A DNA stretch of 39,250 bases from CAYSLU01 sp964431965 (GCA_964431965.1 CAYSLU010000048.1:1-39250), one strand, 5' to 3'. Shown: positions 1 through 8,775, counted from the stretch's first letter. Translations and numbers: made by a program. The notes: generated by a model from the sequence alone, not told the origin.

Positions 1-10
1 GGGAGCACGC

Positions 11-619
11 ATGCGCGTGACCGGCGAGCGCCGGGCGGCGGACGACGGCGCCCTGGCGGCCGCGGCGCGGGCGCTGGCCGTGGCGTGCCGCTCGGAGATG
101 CAGCACGTGGAGCAGGTGACGCGGCTGGCCCTCGCGATCTTTGACCAGCTGCGCCCGCTGCACGGCGGCGGCGACCGCGATCGGCTGCTGCTGGAGTGCG
201 CGGGGCTGCTGCACGATATCGGGTGGATCGGCGGCGGTCCGAGTCATCACAAGCGGGCGATGCGGATGATCCTCGACGACGCCACGCTGCCGCTGGGGGG
301 GCGGGACCGGCTGCTCGTGGCGAACGTGGCGCGCTACCACCGGCGGGCGCTGCCCCGGGGCGGGCATCGGCGGTACGCGGCCCTGGGGCGGGCCGACCGG
401 CGGCGCGTCCGGATGCTGGCGGGCATCCTGCGGGTGGCGGATGGGCTGGACTGCACGCATCGCGCGAGCGTGGGCCGGCTGACCTGCCACGCGACGCGGG
501 CCCAGATCATCGTGTGCGGCTGGGCCAGCCGCGAGGCCGAGCTGGAGATGGTGGCGGCGCGGGAGAAGGGCGACCTGCTCGAGCGGCAGCTCCAGCGGCG
601 CCTGCGGATCCGGATCTAG
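11..619 (+). CDS. HD-domain protein resembling the C-terminal domain of Ppx/GppA exopolyphosphatase
   Basis: The 202-residue product carries an HD metal-binding pattern: H32, the H68-D69 pair in a LLHDIG context, H79/H80, H110 in an RYHRR context and D144 in a VADGLD context. This order matches the helical C-terminal domain of exopolyphosphatase/guanosine pentaphosphatase proteins. The ASKHA catalytic half of Ppx is not present downstream of the ATG at 11. A GGGAG lies about five bases before that ATG, so a stand-alone gene is plausible. However, the reading frame stays open to the window edge, so this could instead be the 3' part of a full-length ppx. The polyphosphate kinase gene starts 40 bases downstream, which supports a role in polyphosphate or (p)ppGpp turnover. 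Family assignment is fairly secure; the exact substrate is inference. Confidence 0.75.
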   Translation: MRVTGERRAADDGALAAAARALAVACRSEMQHVEQVTRLALAIFDQLRPLHGGGDRDRLLLECAGLLHDIGWIGGGPSHHKRAMRMILDDATLPLGGRDRLLVANVARYHRRALPRGGHRRYAALGRADRRRVRMLAGILRVADGLDCTHRASVGRLTCHATRAQIIVCGWASREAELEMVAAREKGDLLERQLQRRLRIRI

Positions 620-659
620 GCCGCGGGCCAAACGGAGGAGGGGCGGGAACCGCCCGGGA

Positions 660-2873
660 ATGCGTATGGCGAAAGCGAAGACGAAGCGCGGCGGGGTCAT
701 GCCCGGCCTGAACCCGAGGACGGAGCGGCTCACGGCGGCGACCGAGGCGCCGTCGGACCGGTACGTCAATCGCGAGCTGAGCTGGCTGGAGTTCAACCAC
801 CGCGTGCTCAACGAGGCGCGCGACCCGCGGACGCCGCTGCTCGAGCGGGTCACGTTCCTGTCGATCTTCACGTCGAACCTCGACGAGTTCATGATGAAGC
901 GGGTGGGGCTGCTCAAGCGGAAGCTCCAGGCCGGCCTGATCGGGGGGGGCGAGAGCGGGCTGACCAATAGCCAGCTGCTGACGGCGATCCGCGGGAAGAT
1001 CCGGCCGATGCTGGCCCAGCAGGCCGACCTGTACGCCTGCGAGATTCTGCCCGCCCTGGCCGCGGCGGGCGTCCGCATCCTGCGCGACACGGAGCTGTCG
1101 GAGTCGCAGCAGGCGGAGGCGCAGGCGTTCTTCCGAAGCCGCGTGTTTCCGGTCCTCACGCCGCTTTCGGTCGATCCCGGCCATCCGTTTCCGTTCATCT
1201 CAAACCTGTCCACCTCGCTCGGCGTCACGCTTCGCCAGCCGGGCCGGGAGGAGAAGTACTTCGCCCGCGTGAAGATCCCCGAGGTGCTGCCGTCGTTCGT
1301 CCCGCTCCGCGCCGCGGACGGGGAGCGGCACGCGTTCGTGAGCCTGCTGGACCTCACCCGCCGTCACCTGGCGGATCTCTTCCCCGGCATGGAGATCATC
1401 GGGGTGATGCCGTTCCGGGTCACCCGCAACGCGGACGTGGAGCAGGAGCCGGACGACACGGAGGATCTGCTCGACCAGGTCGAGCAGGCGCTCCGCCAGC
1501 GGAAGTTCGAGCGCGCCGTCCGGCTGGAGCACGGCCCCGACCCGGATGCCGGCGTGCTCGAGTACCTGCTGTCGGAGCTCGAGCTGTCCCCCGAGGACGT
1601 CTACGAAATGCCGGGCCTGCTCGACTATCGGGCGCTCAAGCCCGTCGGCGAGCTCCAGGAGCCGCGGCTTCGGTACGAGCCGTGGATCCCGCTGCGGCCC
1701 AAGGTGCTGGCGGACGACGAGGCCGACATTTTCGCGATCATCCGGGGCGGCGACCTGCTGGTGCACCACCCGTACGAGAGCTTCGACGCGAGCATCGAGC
1801 GCTTCATCCGCCGCGCGGCCGACGACCCGGCCGTGCTCGCGATCAAGATCACGCTGTACCGGACCGGCGACGACAGCCCGTTCATCCTCAGCCTGATCCG
1901 GGCGGCCGAGGCCGGCAAGCAGGTTGTGGCCGTGGTCGAGATCAAGGCCCGGTTCGACGAGCAGCGCAACATCCACCTGGCGCAGGCGCTCGAGCAGGCC
2001 GGCGTTCACGTGGTGTACGGCTTCGTCGGGACCAAGACGCACACCAAGATCGCGCTCGTCGTGCGCGCCGATCCGGACGCCCTGCGATGCTACGCGCACA
2101 TCGGCACCGGGAACTACCACGTTCAGACCGCGAAGCTCTACACGGACCTGAGCCTGCTGACGTGCCAGCCGGAGGTGACGGGGGACGTGGTGGATCTCTT
2201 CCACTTCCTCACGGGCCGCTCGCTGAAGCGCGAGTACCGCAAGCTGCTTGTGGCGCCGGTGAACATGATGGAGCGGTTCGTCCAGATGATCGACGGCGAG
2301 ATTGCGAACCGGCGGGCCGGGAAGCCGGCCCGGATTGTCGCCAAGATCAACAGCCTCGAATCGCGGGAGATCGGCGACGCGCTGTACCGCGCGTCGCAGG
2401 CCGGCGTGCCCGTCGACCTCATCGTGCGCGGCTTCTGCTGCCTGCGGCCGGGCGTGCCGGGCCTGAGCGAGAACATCCGCGTGATTTCGGTCATCGGCCG
2501 GTTTCTCGAGCACGCCCGCGTCTTCCATTTTGCGGCCGGCGCGGAGGATCCGCGCGACGGGACGTACCTGATCGGATCGGCCGACTGGATGTACCGGAAT
2601 CTCTACGGCCGCATCGAGGTGGTCACCCCGATCGAGGACCGCTCCGCCCGGGCCCGGATCTGGGAGGTGCTGAACGTGATGCTGAGCGACCGCCGCCAGG
2701 CGTGGGAGATGAAGCCCGACGGATCATACGCGCAGCGCCGCCCGGCGCCCGGCGACACCGGCGCGATGCTGCTGGGCACGCACCAGGCGCTGATGGACCT
2801 GACGCGGCAGACGCTGCTCTCGGAGGCCGAGCGCACGCTGGCCGGCGGATCGCCGGCGGGCTCCGGAGCCTAG
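660..2873 (+). CDS. ppk1: Polyphosphate kinase 1
   Basis: This cytoplasmic or membrane-associated enzyme reversibly polymerises the gamma phosphate of ATP into inorganic polyphosphate through a phosphohistidine. The 737-residue length is normal for PPK1. The N-terminal domain opens with YVNRELSWLEFNHRVL, a family hallmark, followed by FLSIFTSNLDEFMMKR. The catalytic phospholipase-D-like half contains CYAHIGTGNYH followed by TAKLYTDLSLLT. H480 in this stretch corresponds to the autophosphorylated histidine. The ATG at 660 follows a GGAGGAGGGG sequence at a somewhat long spacing; a second ATG at 666 is possible. It sits directly after the HD/Ppx-like gene, a classic synthesis and breakdown pairing. 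The final TAG overlaps the stop codon of the converging response-regulator gene. An 8-G run lies at 952-959, in frame. Confidence 0.96.
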   Translation: MRMAKAKTKRGGVMPGLNPRTERLTAATEAPSDRYVNRELSWLEFNHRVLNEARDPRTPLLERVTFLSIFTSNLDEFMMKRVGLLKRKLQAGLIGGGESGLTNSQLLTAIRGKIRPMLAQQADLYACEILPALAAAGVRILRDTELSESQQAEAQAFFRSRVFPVLTPLSVDPGHPFPFISNLSTSLGVTLRQPGREEKYFARVKIPEVLPSFVPLRAADGERHAFVSLLDLTRRHLADLFPGMEIIGVMPFRVTRNADVEQEPDDTEDLLDQVEQALRQRKFERAVRLEHGPDPDAGVLEYLLSELELSPEDVYEMPGLLDYRALKPVGELQEPRLRYEPWIPLRPKVLADDEADIFAIIRGGDLLVHHPYESFDASIERFIRRAADDPAVLAIKITLYRTGDDSPFILSLIRAAEAGKQVVAVVEIKARFDEQRNIHLAQALEQAGVHVVYGFVGTKTHTKIALVVRADPDALRCYAHIGTGNYHVQTAKLYTDLSLLTCQPEVTGDVVDLFHFLTGRSLKREYRKLLVAPVNMMERFVQMIDGEIANRRAGKPARIVAKINSLESREIGDALYRASQAGVPVDLIVRGFCCLRPGVPGLSENIRVISVIGRFLEHARVFHFAAGAEDPRDGTYLIGSADWMYRNLYGRIEVVTPIEDRSARARIWEVLNVMLSDRRQAWEMKPDGSYAQRRPAPGDTGAMLLGTHQALMDLTRQTLLSEAERTLAGGSPAGSGA

Positions 2874-3307
2874 ATCGGGATCAGCCGCACGCGTTCGGCG
2901 CTCAGCGTGACCGCGCGCGACAGCGCGGCGGCGTGGGGGCGGATACACTCCCGCACCAGTTCGACCACCGCCCGCAGGCTGATCGGCTTGCAGACGTAGT
3001 CGTCCGCCCCCAGCTCCATGGCCCGGAAGACTGTGGCAGAATCGCTTCGGGCGCTGAGCATGAGGATGGGCATCCGCCACGTGTCCGGCTGCTGGCGAAG
3101 CGCCTCGAGAACCTGCAGCCCGCTCCGCTTGGGCATCTGCACATCGAGCAGGATCACATCCGGGCGCTCGGACCGGATGGCGTCGAGCCCCGCCTCGCCG
3201 TCGAGCGCCCGGCTGACCGAGAATCCTTCCGAGGTCAGGCGGTGCTCCAGGATGTCGATGAAGTCGACGTCATCATCCACGATCAGGACTCTGCGCGGTG
3301 TGCTCAT
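2870..3307 (-). CDS. Single-domain response regulator (CheY-like receiver)
   Basis: The 145-residue protein is a receiver domain of a two-component system with no output domain. Visible features are the acidic pair D11-D12 (VDDD), the phosphoacceptor D55 (LLDVQMP), the switch serine S85 (MLSAR) and the conserved lysine K107 (VCKPIS). After residue 118 there is only a short tail of about 27 residues with no DNA-binding or enzymatic motif. A GGAG sits seven bases upstream of the ATG on the minus strand. No histidine kinase is visible in the window, so the partner is unknown. It converges on ppk1, with the two stop codons sharing bases 2871-2872, so there is no room for a terminator between them. 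A link to polyphosphate is suggested only by position. Confidence 0.9.
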   Translation of the reverse strand: MSTPRRVLIVDDDVDFIDILEHRLTSEGFSVSRALDGEAGLDAIRSERPDVILLDVQMPKRSGLQVLEALRQQPDTWRMPILMLSARSDSATVFRAMELGADDYVCKPISLRAVVELVRECIRPHAAALSRAVTLSAERVRLIPI

Positions 3308-3470
3308 GGGTACGCTCCGTGTTTGGGCGCCGCCGGGCGGCGTCGCTGATGGTCCCAGTATCGCGCGCGGGCGCTAGCGGGGAGCGAGCGACAGGTGAGA
3401 AATCGGTGAGGCGGCGCCCGTCTTCGGAGCCGGAGGCGAGGCCGAAGCCCGGGAGCGGGTCAACGCGGGC

Positions 3471-3499
3471 TTGAGCCCTCTCGCGCGGGGCCGCATACT
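3471..3499 (+). promoter_or_regulatory. Candidate sigma70-type promoter of the lipid-repair operon
   Basis: TTGAGC at 3471-3476 is followed after 17 bases by CATACT at 3494-3499. These are reasonable -35 and -10 boxes, 42 bases before the transporter start codon. The 234-base gap 3308-3541 separates divergent genes, so it must hold promoters for both directions. Nothing else obvious is visible in it. Read by eye only. Confidence 0.4.
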
Positions 3500-3541
3500 C
3501 TGCCACTCGCCGAACGGGAGAGCCGGGGGACCCCTGCAGCC

Positions 3542-4855
3542 ATGGCAGATCGCGACATAGACGGTGGCCGCGGGCCGGCCGAGGCATCGGCCGCGACGGA
3601 TCGGTCCGCCGACGATCAGGTCCGGCGGGCGCGCGGGCAGTTCACCTGCATGGCCGCCACGTACGCCCTCGGCGTCTTCAACGACAACTTTTTTAAGCAG
3701 GCGGCGCTGGTCCTGGCCGTGGCCGCCGGGCGTCCGCAGATGCAGGGCTACGCACTCGTGGTGTTCACCCTGCCGTTTGTCCTGTTCGCGGCGCCGGCCG
3801 GCTGGCTGGCCGACCGGTTTCCCAAGCGGCGGGTCGTGATCGGGGCCAAGTGGCTCGAGCTGGCGGCCATGCTGTTCGGGGCGGCCGGGATCTGCACGAG
3901 CCACTGGTGGCTGATCTTCGCGATGCTCGGGATCATGGGGCTGCAGGCGACCGCGTTCAGCCCCGCGCTGAACGGATCGATCCCGGAGCTGTATCCCGAG
4001 AGCTACGTGATCCGGGCCAACGCCGTTCTCCGGGTGGTCGTGACCGTCGTGATTCTGGGCGGCATCGCGACGGCCGGCATCGCTTTGGACTGGGCCGGCG
4101 CGGCGGTCTGGGGGATTCCGCGCGGGCAGCTGATCGTGGCTGTCACGGTGGTCGCCGTGGCGCTGCTGGGGCTGGCGAGCAGCGCCGGCGTGCCGTCGCG
4201 GCCGGCCGCGGACCCGAAGGCGCGGTTCCCGTGGCACGGGCCGGTGGATACCGTCCGGCAGCTGTGGTGCATACGGGAGGATCCGCTGCTCATGGCGACG
4301 GTCTTCGCCAGCGTGTTCATCTGGTTCATGGGCTCGCTCCAGATCCTGATCATCAATCCCATGGGGCTCCTCCAGTTCGGGATGAGCAAGTCCGCCACGA
4401 GCGGCCTGATCGTGTGCCAGCTGGCGGGGGTTGCGGCGGGCGGGGTCCTCAGCGGCCGGATCGCGCGCCGGGACCGCTGGATCCACATCCTGTGGCCGGC
4501 CGGCCTGGCCTTCTCGACGCTCCTGCTGGCGGTGGCGGCCGTGCCGTGGCTGCCGGAGCCGGCCCGACTCCCGTCGCTCTATGCGCTGATCGCCGGCGTC
4601 GGCATCGCGGGCGGCGTGTTCCTGATCCCCGTCGAGAGCTTTCTCCAGATCCGGCCCCGGCCCGAGCGGAAGGGGACCGTCCTGGCCGTCGTCAACTTCG
4701 TCACCTTCTCGGGGATCCTCCTGTCCGGGCTGTCGGCCAATGCGCTGAACGCGCATCTGTCTCCGACGACGAGCTTCGGCCTCCTGGGGCTGTTTTCGTT
4801 CGTCGTCAACGCGTGGCTTCACATGTTCTTCCGCCGGCACCGGCAGGAGGTCTGA
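3542..4855 (+). CDS. LplT-like MFS transporter (lysophospholipid import across the inner membrane)
   Basis: This 437-residue major facilitator protein has about 12 hydrophobic segments. The first segment carries the FNDNFFKQAALVL motif typical of LplT, which flips lysophosphatidylethanolamine inward for re-acylation. An MFS signature between TM2 and TM3 is visible as GWLADRFPKRRVVI. A polar extension of about 36 residues precedes TM1. An ATG at 3650 could be an alternative start, because no good ribosome site precedes the ATG at 3542. The stop TGA overlaps the next gene's ATG by one base (TGATG), so the pair is translationally coupled. The downstream gene encodes an Aas-like acyltransferase/ligase. 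LplT and Aas are fused or adjacent in many Gram-negative bacteria and together recycle lysophospholipids, which makes this call firm. Confidence 0.85.
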   Translation: MADRDIDGGRGPAEASAATDRSADDQVRRARGQFTCMAATYALGVFNDNFFKQAALVLAVAAGRPQMQGYALVVFTLPFVLFAAPAGWLADRFPKRRVVIGAKWLELAAMLFGAAGICTSHWWLIFAMLGIMGLQATAFSPALNGSIPELYPESYVIRANAVLRVVVTVVILGGIATAGIALDWAGAAVWGIPRGQLIVAVTVVAVALLGLASSAGVPSRPAADPKARFPWHGPVDTVRQLWCIREDPLLMATVFASVFIWFMGSLQILIINPMGLLQFGMSKSATSGLIVCQLAGVAAGGVLSGRIARRDRWIHILWPAGLAFSTLLLAVAAVPWLPEPARLPSLYALIAGVGIAGGVFLIPVESFLQIRPRPERKGTVLAVVNFVTFSGILLSGLSANALNAHLSPTTSFGLLGLFSFVVNAWLHMFFRRHRQEV

Positions 4856-7500
4856 TGAGGTTCCTGTACGTGATCGCGGGGCTCCTGCTGCGGCTGCGCT
4901 ACCGGATCCGGGTGACGGGCGTCGCGCCGGCGGCCGCTCGCGGCCGGCGCGGCGTCCTGTTCCTGCCCAATCACCCCGGGCTGATCGATCCGGTGATTCT
5001 GGCGACGGTGCTGAACGGCGCCTTCCGGCTGCGGCCCTTGGCGGACGAGAACCAGTTTGCCTCGCCGCTGATGCGCTGGTTTGCCCGGCGCGCGGGCATC
5101 CGACTGATCCCGGACCCGGCGAAGAACGGTCTGGTGCGGCGCGGGGAAGTCGATGTCGTGATTGAGCAGTGCGTGGCCGGCCTCCGGGCGGGCGAGAACG
5201 TGCTGCTCTATCCGTCCGGGCACATCTACCGGCAGCGCTACGAGGATCTGGGCGCGAACAGCGCCGTGGAGTCGATCCTCAACGCGCTTCCCGACGTCCG
5301 CATCGTGATGATCCGGACCCGCGGCCTCTGGGGGAGCAGCTTCGGCCGAGGGCCGGGCGGGGCGCCGGATATCTTCGCCAATCTGCGCCGGCGGGTCCGC
5401 GACGTTCTGCTGGGCGGCGTGTTCTTCATGCCGCGCCGGCGGGTCACGATCGAGCTTCAGGAGCCGGCGGACCTGCCCCGGACGGGCGGGCGGAGCGCGA
5501 TCAACCGGTACCTGGAAGCGTTCTACAATGCCGATGCGCCGCCGAACACGTATGTCCCGTACCGCCATTGGGAGCCGGGCGGGGTGCGGACGCTGCCCGA
5601 GCCCGAGTGCGGCGGCGTGGCCGGCGACCTGGAAGCGGTGCCGGAGCGGACGCGCCACGCGGTGGTCGAGCATCTGCGCAAGCTCGCGGGGCGGAGCGCC
5701 GTCCGGCCCGAGGACACCCTGGCGGGCGACCTGGGGCTGGACAGCCTGGCTGCCGTCGACCTGTGCGTGTGGATCGAGAGCGAATTCGGGTTTCCCGTGG
5801 GGAGCGCGGATGCGCTGGTCACGGTCTCGGACGTGCTGCTGGCGGCGTGCGGCCACGTGGTGCGGGCGGGCTGGGCCCCGCTCAAGCCGGTGGCCCCGGC
5901 CTGGTTTCGGCCCGGCCCGGCTGACGCGGGCGCGATGGCGGGCGGCGACACCGTGGCGGCGGCGTTCCTGCGCCGCGCGCGGCTGGCTCCCGACGCGGTG
6001 GCCGCCGCGGACCAGGCGTCCGGGACGCGCACGTACCGCGACCTCGTGACGGCGGCGCTTGCCCTGGGGCCGGCCGTGCGGCGGATCGATGGCGAGTACG
6101 TCGGCATCATGCTTCCGGCCTCCGTTGCGGCCGTGACGGTCTACCTGGCGCTCCTCTTCTCCGGCAAGGTTCCCGTGATGGTGAACTGGACGTCCGGCGC
6201 GCGAAACGTGGCGCATGCCCTGGACCTGCTCGGCGTGCGGCGGGTTCTGACCGCGCGGCGCCTGCTCGATACGCTCGCCGCCCAGAAGTTCGACTTTGGC
6301 GATCTGGCTCCGCGATTCGTCGCTCTCGAGGACGTCGGGCGGAGCCTGAGCCGCGGCGCGCGGTTCGCCGCGTGGGCGCGCGGCCGGCTGAGCTGGCGGT
6401 CGCTGGACCGGGCGCGCGTCGCGCCGACCGCGGCGGTGCTGTTCACGAGCGGGTCGGAGAGCCTGCCCAAGGCCGTGCCGCTGTCGCACGCCAACGTGCT
6501 GACGAACGTCCGGGATCTGGCGGGCGTCTTCCGCGTCCGGCGCGAGGACCGCATGATCGGCATGCTGCCGCCCTTCCACTCCTTCGGGCTGACGGGCACC
6601 ATGCTGTTTCCCCTGTGCCTGGGCCTCCGCGTCGTCTATCACCCGAACCCGACGGAGGGTGGCGCTCTGGCCCGGGTGATCCAGGCGTACGGCGTGACGC
6701 TGATGGTGGGCACTCCGACTTTCCTGGGAGGAGTCACCCGCGCGGCGTCCGACGAGCAGCTGCGCTCTCTGCGGCTTGCGATCGCCGGCGCCGAGAAGTG
6801 CCCGGAGTCGGTCTATGACGTGCTGGCGCGGCGCTGGCCGCACGTGATTGTTCTGGAGGGATACGGCATCACGGAGTGTTCGCCGGCGGTGGCGATCAAC
6901 GACGACCAGGCACCGCGCCGGCAGACGATCGGGCGCGTGCTCCCGTCCCTGCGCTGGGTGCTGGTGGATCCGGAAACCGGGCGCCGCGCACCGGAGGGGG
7001 GACCCGGCATGCTGCTGGTCAGGGGGGCCAGCGTATTCGCCGGGTACCTCAACTACGCCGGTCCGTCCCCCTTCGTCACGTTTGAGGGCGAGTCCTGGTA
7101 CCGCACGGGCGACCTGGTGACGGTGGCGCCGGACGGGGTGATGACGTTCGCCGGCCGGCTAAAGCGGTTCGTCAAGCGGGGCGGGGAGATGATCTCCCTG
7201 CCGGCGATCGAGGAGGTGCTGGCGCGGCGGCTTCAGCGGCCCGATGACGACAAGCCGATGCTGGCTGTCGAGGGGACGCCGTCGGACGCGAACCCGGAGA
7301 TCGTGCTGTTCACGGTGCGGGAGTTCAGCCGCGAGGAGGCCAACCGCTGCATCCGGGAAGCTGCTCTCTCCGCGCTGCACAATGTCAGCGCGGTGGTGCG
7401 GGTGGAGGAGATCCCGACGCTGGGCACGGGAAAGACGGACTACCGGAAGCTGAGGGATCGCGTGGGTGCGGCCGCCGGCGGAGCGGGAGGGGCGCGATGA
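4855..7500 (+). CDS. Aas-like acyltransferase-ACP-AMP ligase fusion
   Basis: The 881-residue protein has three parts. Residues 1-220 form a PlsC-type glycerophospholipid acyltransferase with the H40-PGLI-D45 (HX4D) motif. Residues about 260-330 form an acyl carrier protein domain with the LGLDSLAAVDL signature, S297 being the predicted phosphopantetheine site. Residues about 360-880 form an acyl-AMP ligase with the A3 loop FTSGSESLPKAV (529-541), YGITE (670-674), a YRTGD motif, GRLKRFVKRGGE and the A10 lysine K860 in GTGK. E. coli Aas has the first and last parts but uses ACP in trans. Here the carrier is in cis, so ligation of a fatty acid to ACP and transfer to a lysophospholipid could occur within one polypeptide. 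The start ATG overlaps the transporter stop by one base. The stop overlaps the next gene by four bases (ATGA). Confidence 0.88.
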   Translation: MRFLYVIAGLLLRLRYRIRVTGVAPAAARGRRGVLFLPNHPGLIDPVILATVLNGAFRLRPLADENQFASPLMRWFARRAGIRLIPDPAKNGLVRRGEVDVVIEQCVAGLRAGENVLLYPSGHIYRQRYEDLGANSAVESILNALPDVRIVMIRTRGLWGSSFGRGPGGAPDIFANLRRRVRDVLLGGVFFMPRRRVTIELQEPADLPRTGGRSAINRYLEAFYNADAPPNTYVPYRHWEPGGVRTLPEPECGGVAGDLEAVPERTRHAVVEHLRKLAGRSAVRPEDTLAGDLGLDSLAAVDLCVWIESEFGFPVGSADALVTVSDVLLAACGHVVRAGWAPLKPVAPAWFRPGPADAGAMAGGDTVAAAFLRRARLAPDAVAAADQASGTRTYRDLVTAALALGPAVRRIDGEYVGIMLPASVAAVTVYLALLFSGKVPVMVNWTSGARNVAHALDLLGVRRVLTARRLLDTLAAQKFDFGDLAPRFVALEDVGRSLSRGARFAAWARGRLSWRSLDRARVAPTAAVLFTSGSESLPKAVPLSHANVLTNVRDLAGVFRVRREDRMIGMLPPFHSFGLTGTMLFPLCLGLRVVYHPNPTEGGALARVIQAYGVTLMVGTPTFLGGVTRAASDEQLRSLRLAIAGAEKCPESVYDVLARRWPHVIVLEGYGITECSPAVAINDDQAPRRQTIGRVLPSLRWVLVDPETGRRAPEGGPGMLLVRGASVFAGYLNYAGPSPFVTFEGESWYRTGDLVTVAPDGVMTFAGRLKRFVKRGGEMISLPAIEEVLARRLQRPDDDKPMLAVEGTPSDANPEIVLFTVREFSREEANRCIREAALSALHNVSAVVRVEEIPTLGTGKTDYRKLRDRVGAAAGGAGGAR

Positions 7501-8642
7501 CGGGCCGCGAGAAGATCGAGGCGGCTTTCTCGCCGCGGGGCGCGGACGAGATCCCGGCCGCGCTCTGCTACGAAGGAATCTACATCCGCGACCACGCGGA
7601 CGGTTTTCCGCCCTGCCCGTGGTGGTACATGCGCTCGCCAGACGTGGAGCAGCAAGTCGAGTGGTTCAGCGCCGTGATCCGAGCGACGGGGCAGGACTGG
7701 TTTGCCCTGCCCGGGTGCGCGCCGCGGGCCGAGCGTGCCGGAAAGAGCATCGCATGCATCGATGGAGTGCCGGTTCTCATCGACGGCGCGACGGGCCGGC
7801 GGGCGCCCGTCGAGCGGCCGGCGGTCGGCGGCTGGCGCGGGACGTCCGGGCACTCGCACCATCCGGATCGCCCGCCGACAGACGAAGCCGGGATCGACGC
7901 CGTGATCGGCGTTGACGATTCGCTCGACCCGCGCCGGCCGCTGGACGAGGGGCGCTGGGACGTGGCCGCCCGGCTGCTCGAATCGTTCGGCCGCACGCAT
8001 TATCCGATGGGATACGTCACGTCGCCGCTCTGGAACTGCTACGGGCTGTGGGGGTTCGAGGGGATGATGACGATGATGCTGGACCGGCCGGAGCTGGTCC
8101 GGCACGCATGCGAGCGGTTCCTGCAGCGGTGCGAGCGGGTGCTGCGACCTCAGGCGCTGGCGGGCGCGGCCGGGGTGTGGGTCGAAGAGTGCATGACCGA
8201 CATGGTATCTCCATCTGCCTTCGCGGCGTTCAACCTCCCGTACCTGCGGCGCTTGGTGGCGCTCATCCGCGGCTGCGGCATGAAGAGCGTCTACTACTAC
8301 TGCGGCAACCCGTGCGACCGATGGGATCTGCTGCTCTCGGCCGGCGCCGATGCGCTGTCGCTGGAGGAGAGCAAGAAGGGGTGGGACGTCGACATTGACC
8401 GTGTCGTGGATCGGGTGCAGGGCCAGTGTACCGTGATGGGCAATCTGGACGCGATGGGCCTCTTGCGCTCGGGGTCGGACGCGGAACTGGCGGCGGAGAT
8501 CGTTCGCCAGGTGGCGGCGGGGCGACGGAACGGGAGCCGGTTCATCATGGGCATCGGAAGTCCGGTCACGCCGGAAACTCCCGTCGCGCGGGTGCGACGG
8601 TTCTGCGATCTGACCCATGGACTCGGCGGGGGTGGCGGATGA
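7497..8642 (+). CDS. Uroporphyrinogen decarboxylase (URO-D) superfamily protein, possible methyltransferase relative
   Basis: The 381-residue product shows the URO-D/methylcobamide methyltransferase fold pattern in its second half: VYYYCGN, then SAGADALSLEE, then a VMGNLDAMGLL strand-turn, and near the end FIMGIGS followed by TPETP. In MtaA/MtbA-type enzymes the first motif is HICGN and the last contains PGC, and these H, C, C residues bind zinc. Here the His is Tyr and the last Cys position is Ser. The N-terminal arginines typical of true HemE are not apparent, so heme synthesis is unlikely. The ATG lies in an ATGA overlap with the Aas-like gene, implying co-translation and a linked role, but no substrate can be named. 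Family call is firm; function is open. Confidence 0.75.
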   Translation: MTGREKIEAAFSPRGADEIPAALCYEGIYIRDHADGFPPCPWWYMRSPDVEQQVEWFSAVIRATGQDWFALPGCAPRAERAGKSIACIDGVPVLIDGATGRRAPVERPAVGGWRGTSGHSHHPDRPPTDEAGIDAVIGVDDSLDPRRPLDEGRWDVAARLLESFGRTHYPMGYVTSPLWNCYGLWGFEGMMTMMLDRPELVRHACERFLQRCERVLRPQALAGAAGVWVEECMTDMVSPSAFAAFNLPYLRRLVALIRGCGMKSVYYYCGNPCDRWDLLLSAGADALSLEESKKGWDVDIDRVVDRVQGQCTVMGNLDAMGLLRSGSDAELAAEIVRQVAAGRRNGSRFIMGIGSPVTPETPVARVRRFCDLTHGLGGGGG

Positions 8643-8745
8643 ACCGGTTTCCTGTACTCGGGCGTCCAGCGCGAGCGGCGGGGGGGGAAGGAGGGCATCT
8701 CGGCTGCAGCCTGATTCGGGGAGGCGGCCCTGTCGGCGTATGCCC

Positions 8746-8775
8746 TTGACTTTTCGAGCTATCGGCCGCTTAAAT
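8746..8775 (+). promoter_or_regulatory. Candidate sigma70-type promoter of the exopolysaccharide operon
   Basis: TTGACT at 8746-8751 and TTAAAT at 8770-8775 are separated by 18 bases. They stand out as an AT-rich pair in GC-rich surroundings. Transcription would start near 8782, about 234 bases before the ATG at 9016. It is the best promoter-like match between the URO-D gene and the export lipoprotein gene. Judged by eye only. Confidence 0.5.

Noticed and set aside
3374..4840. Long minus-strand frame of 488 codons opposite the LplT-like gene, and similar long antisense frames throughout.
   Set aside because: They are Arg/Pro/Gln-rich shadows caused by GC-rich third positions of the real + strand genes. 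None has a recognisable domain.
7440..8618. Minus-strand frame of 392 codons opposite the URO-D gene.
   Set aside because: Low-complexity His/Arg/Pro-rich shadow of the + strand gene, which has clear URO-D motifs.
8639..8749. A 36-residue open frame (ATG 8639) in an ATGA overlap with the URO-D stop.
   Set aside because: The product is Gly/Arg-rich with no motif, contains an 8-G run, and its stop lies in the promoter -35 box. The overlap may be chance in GC-rich DNA.
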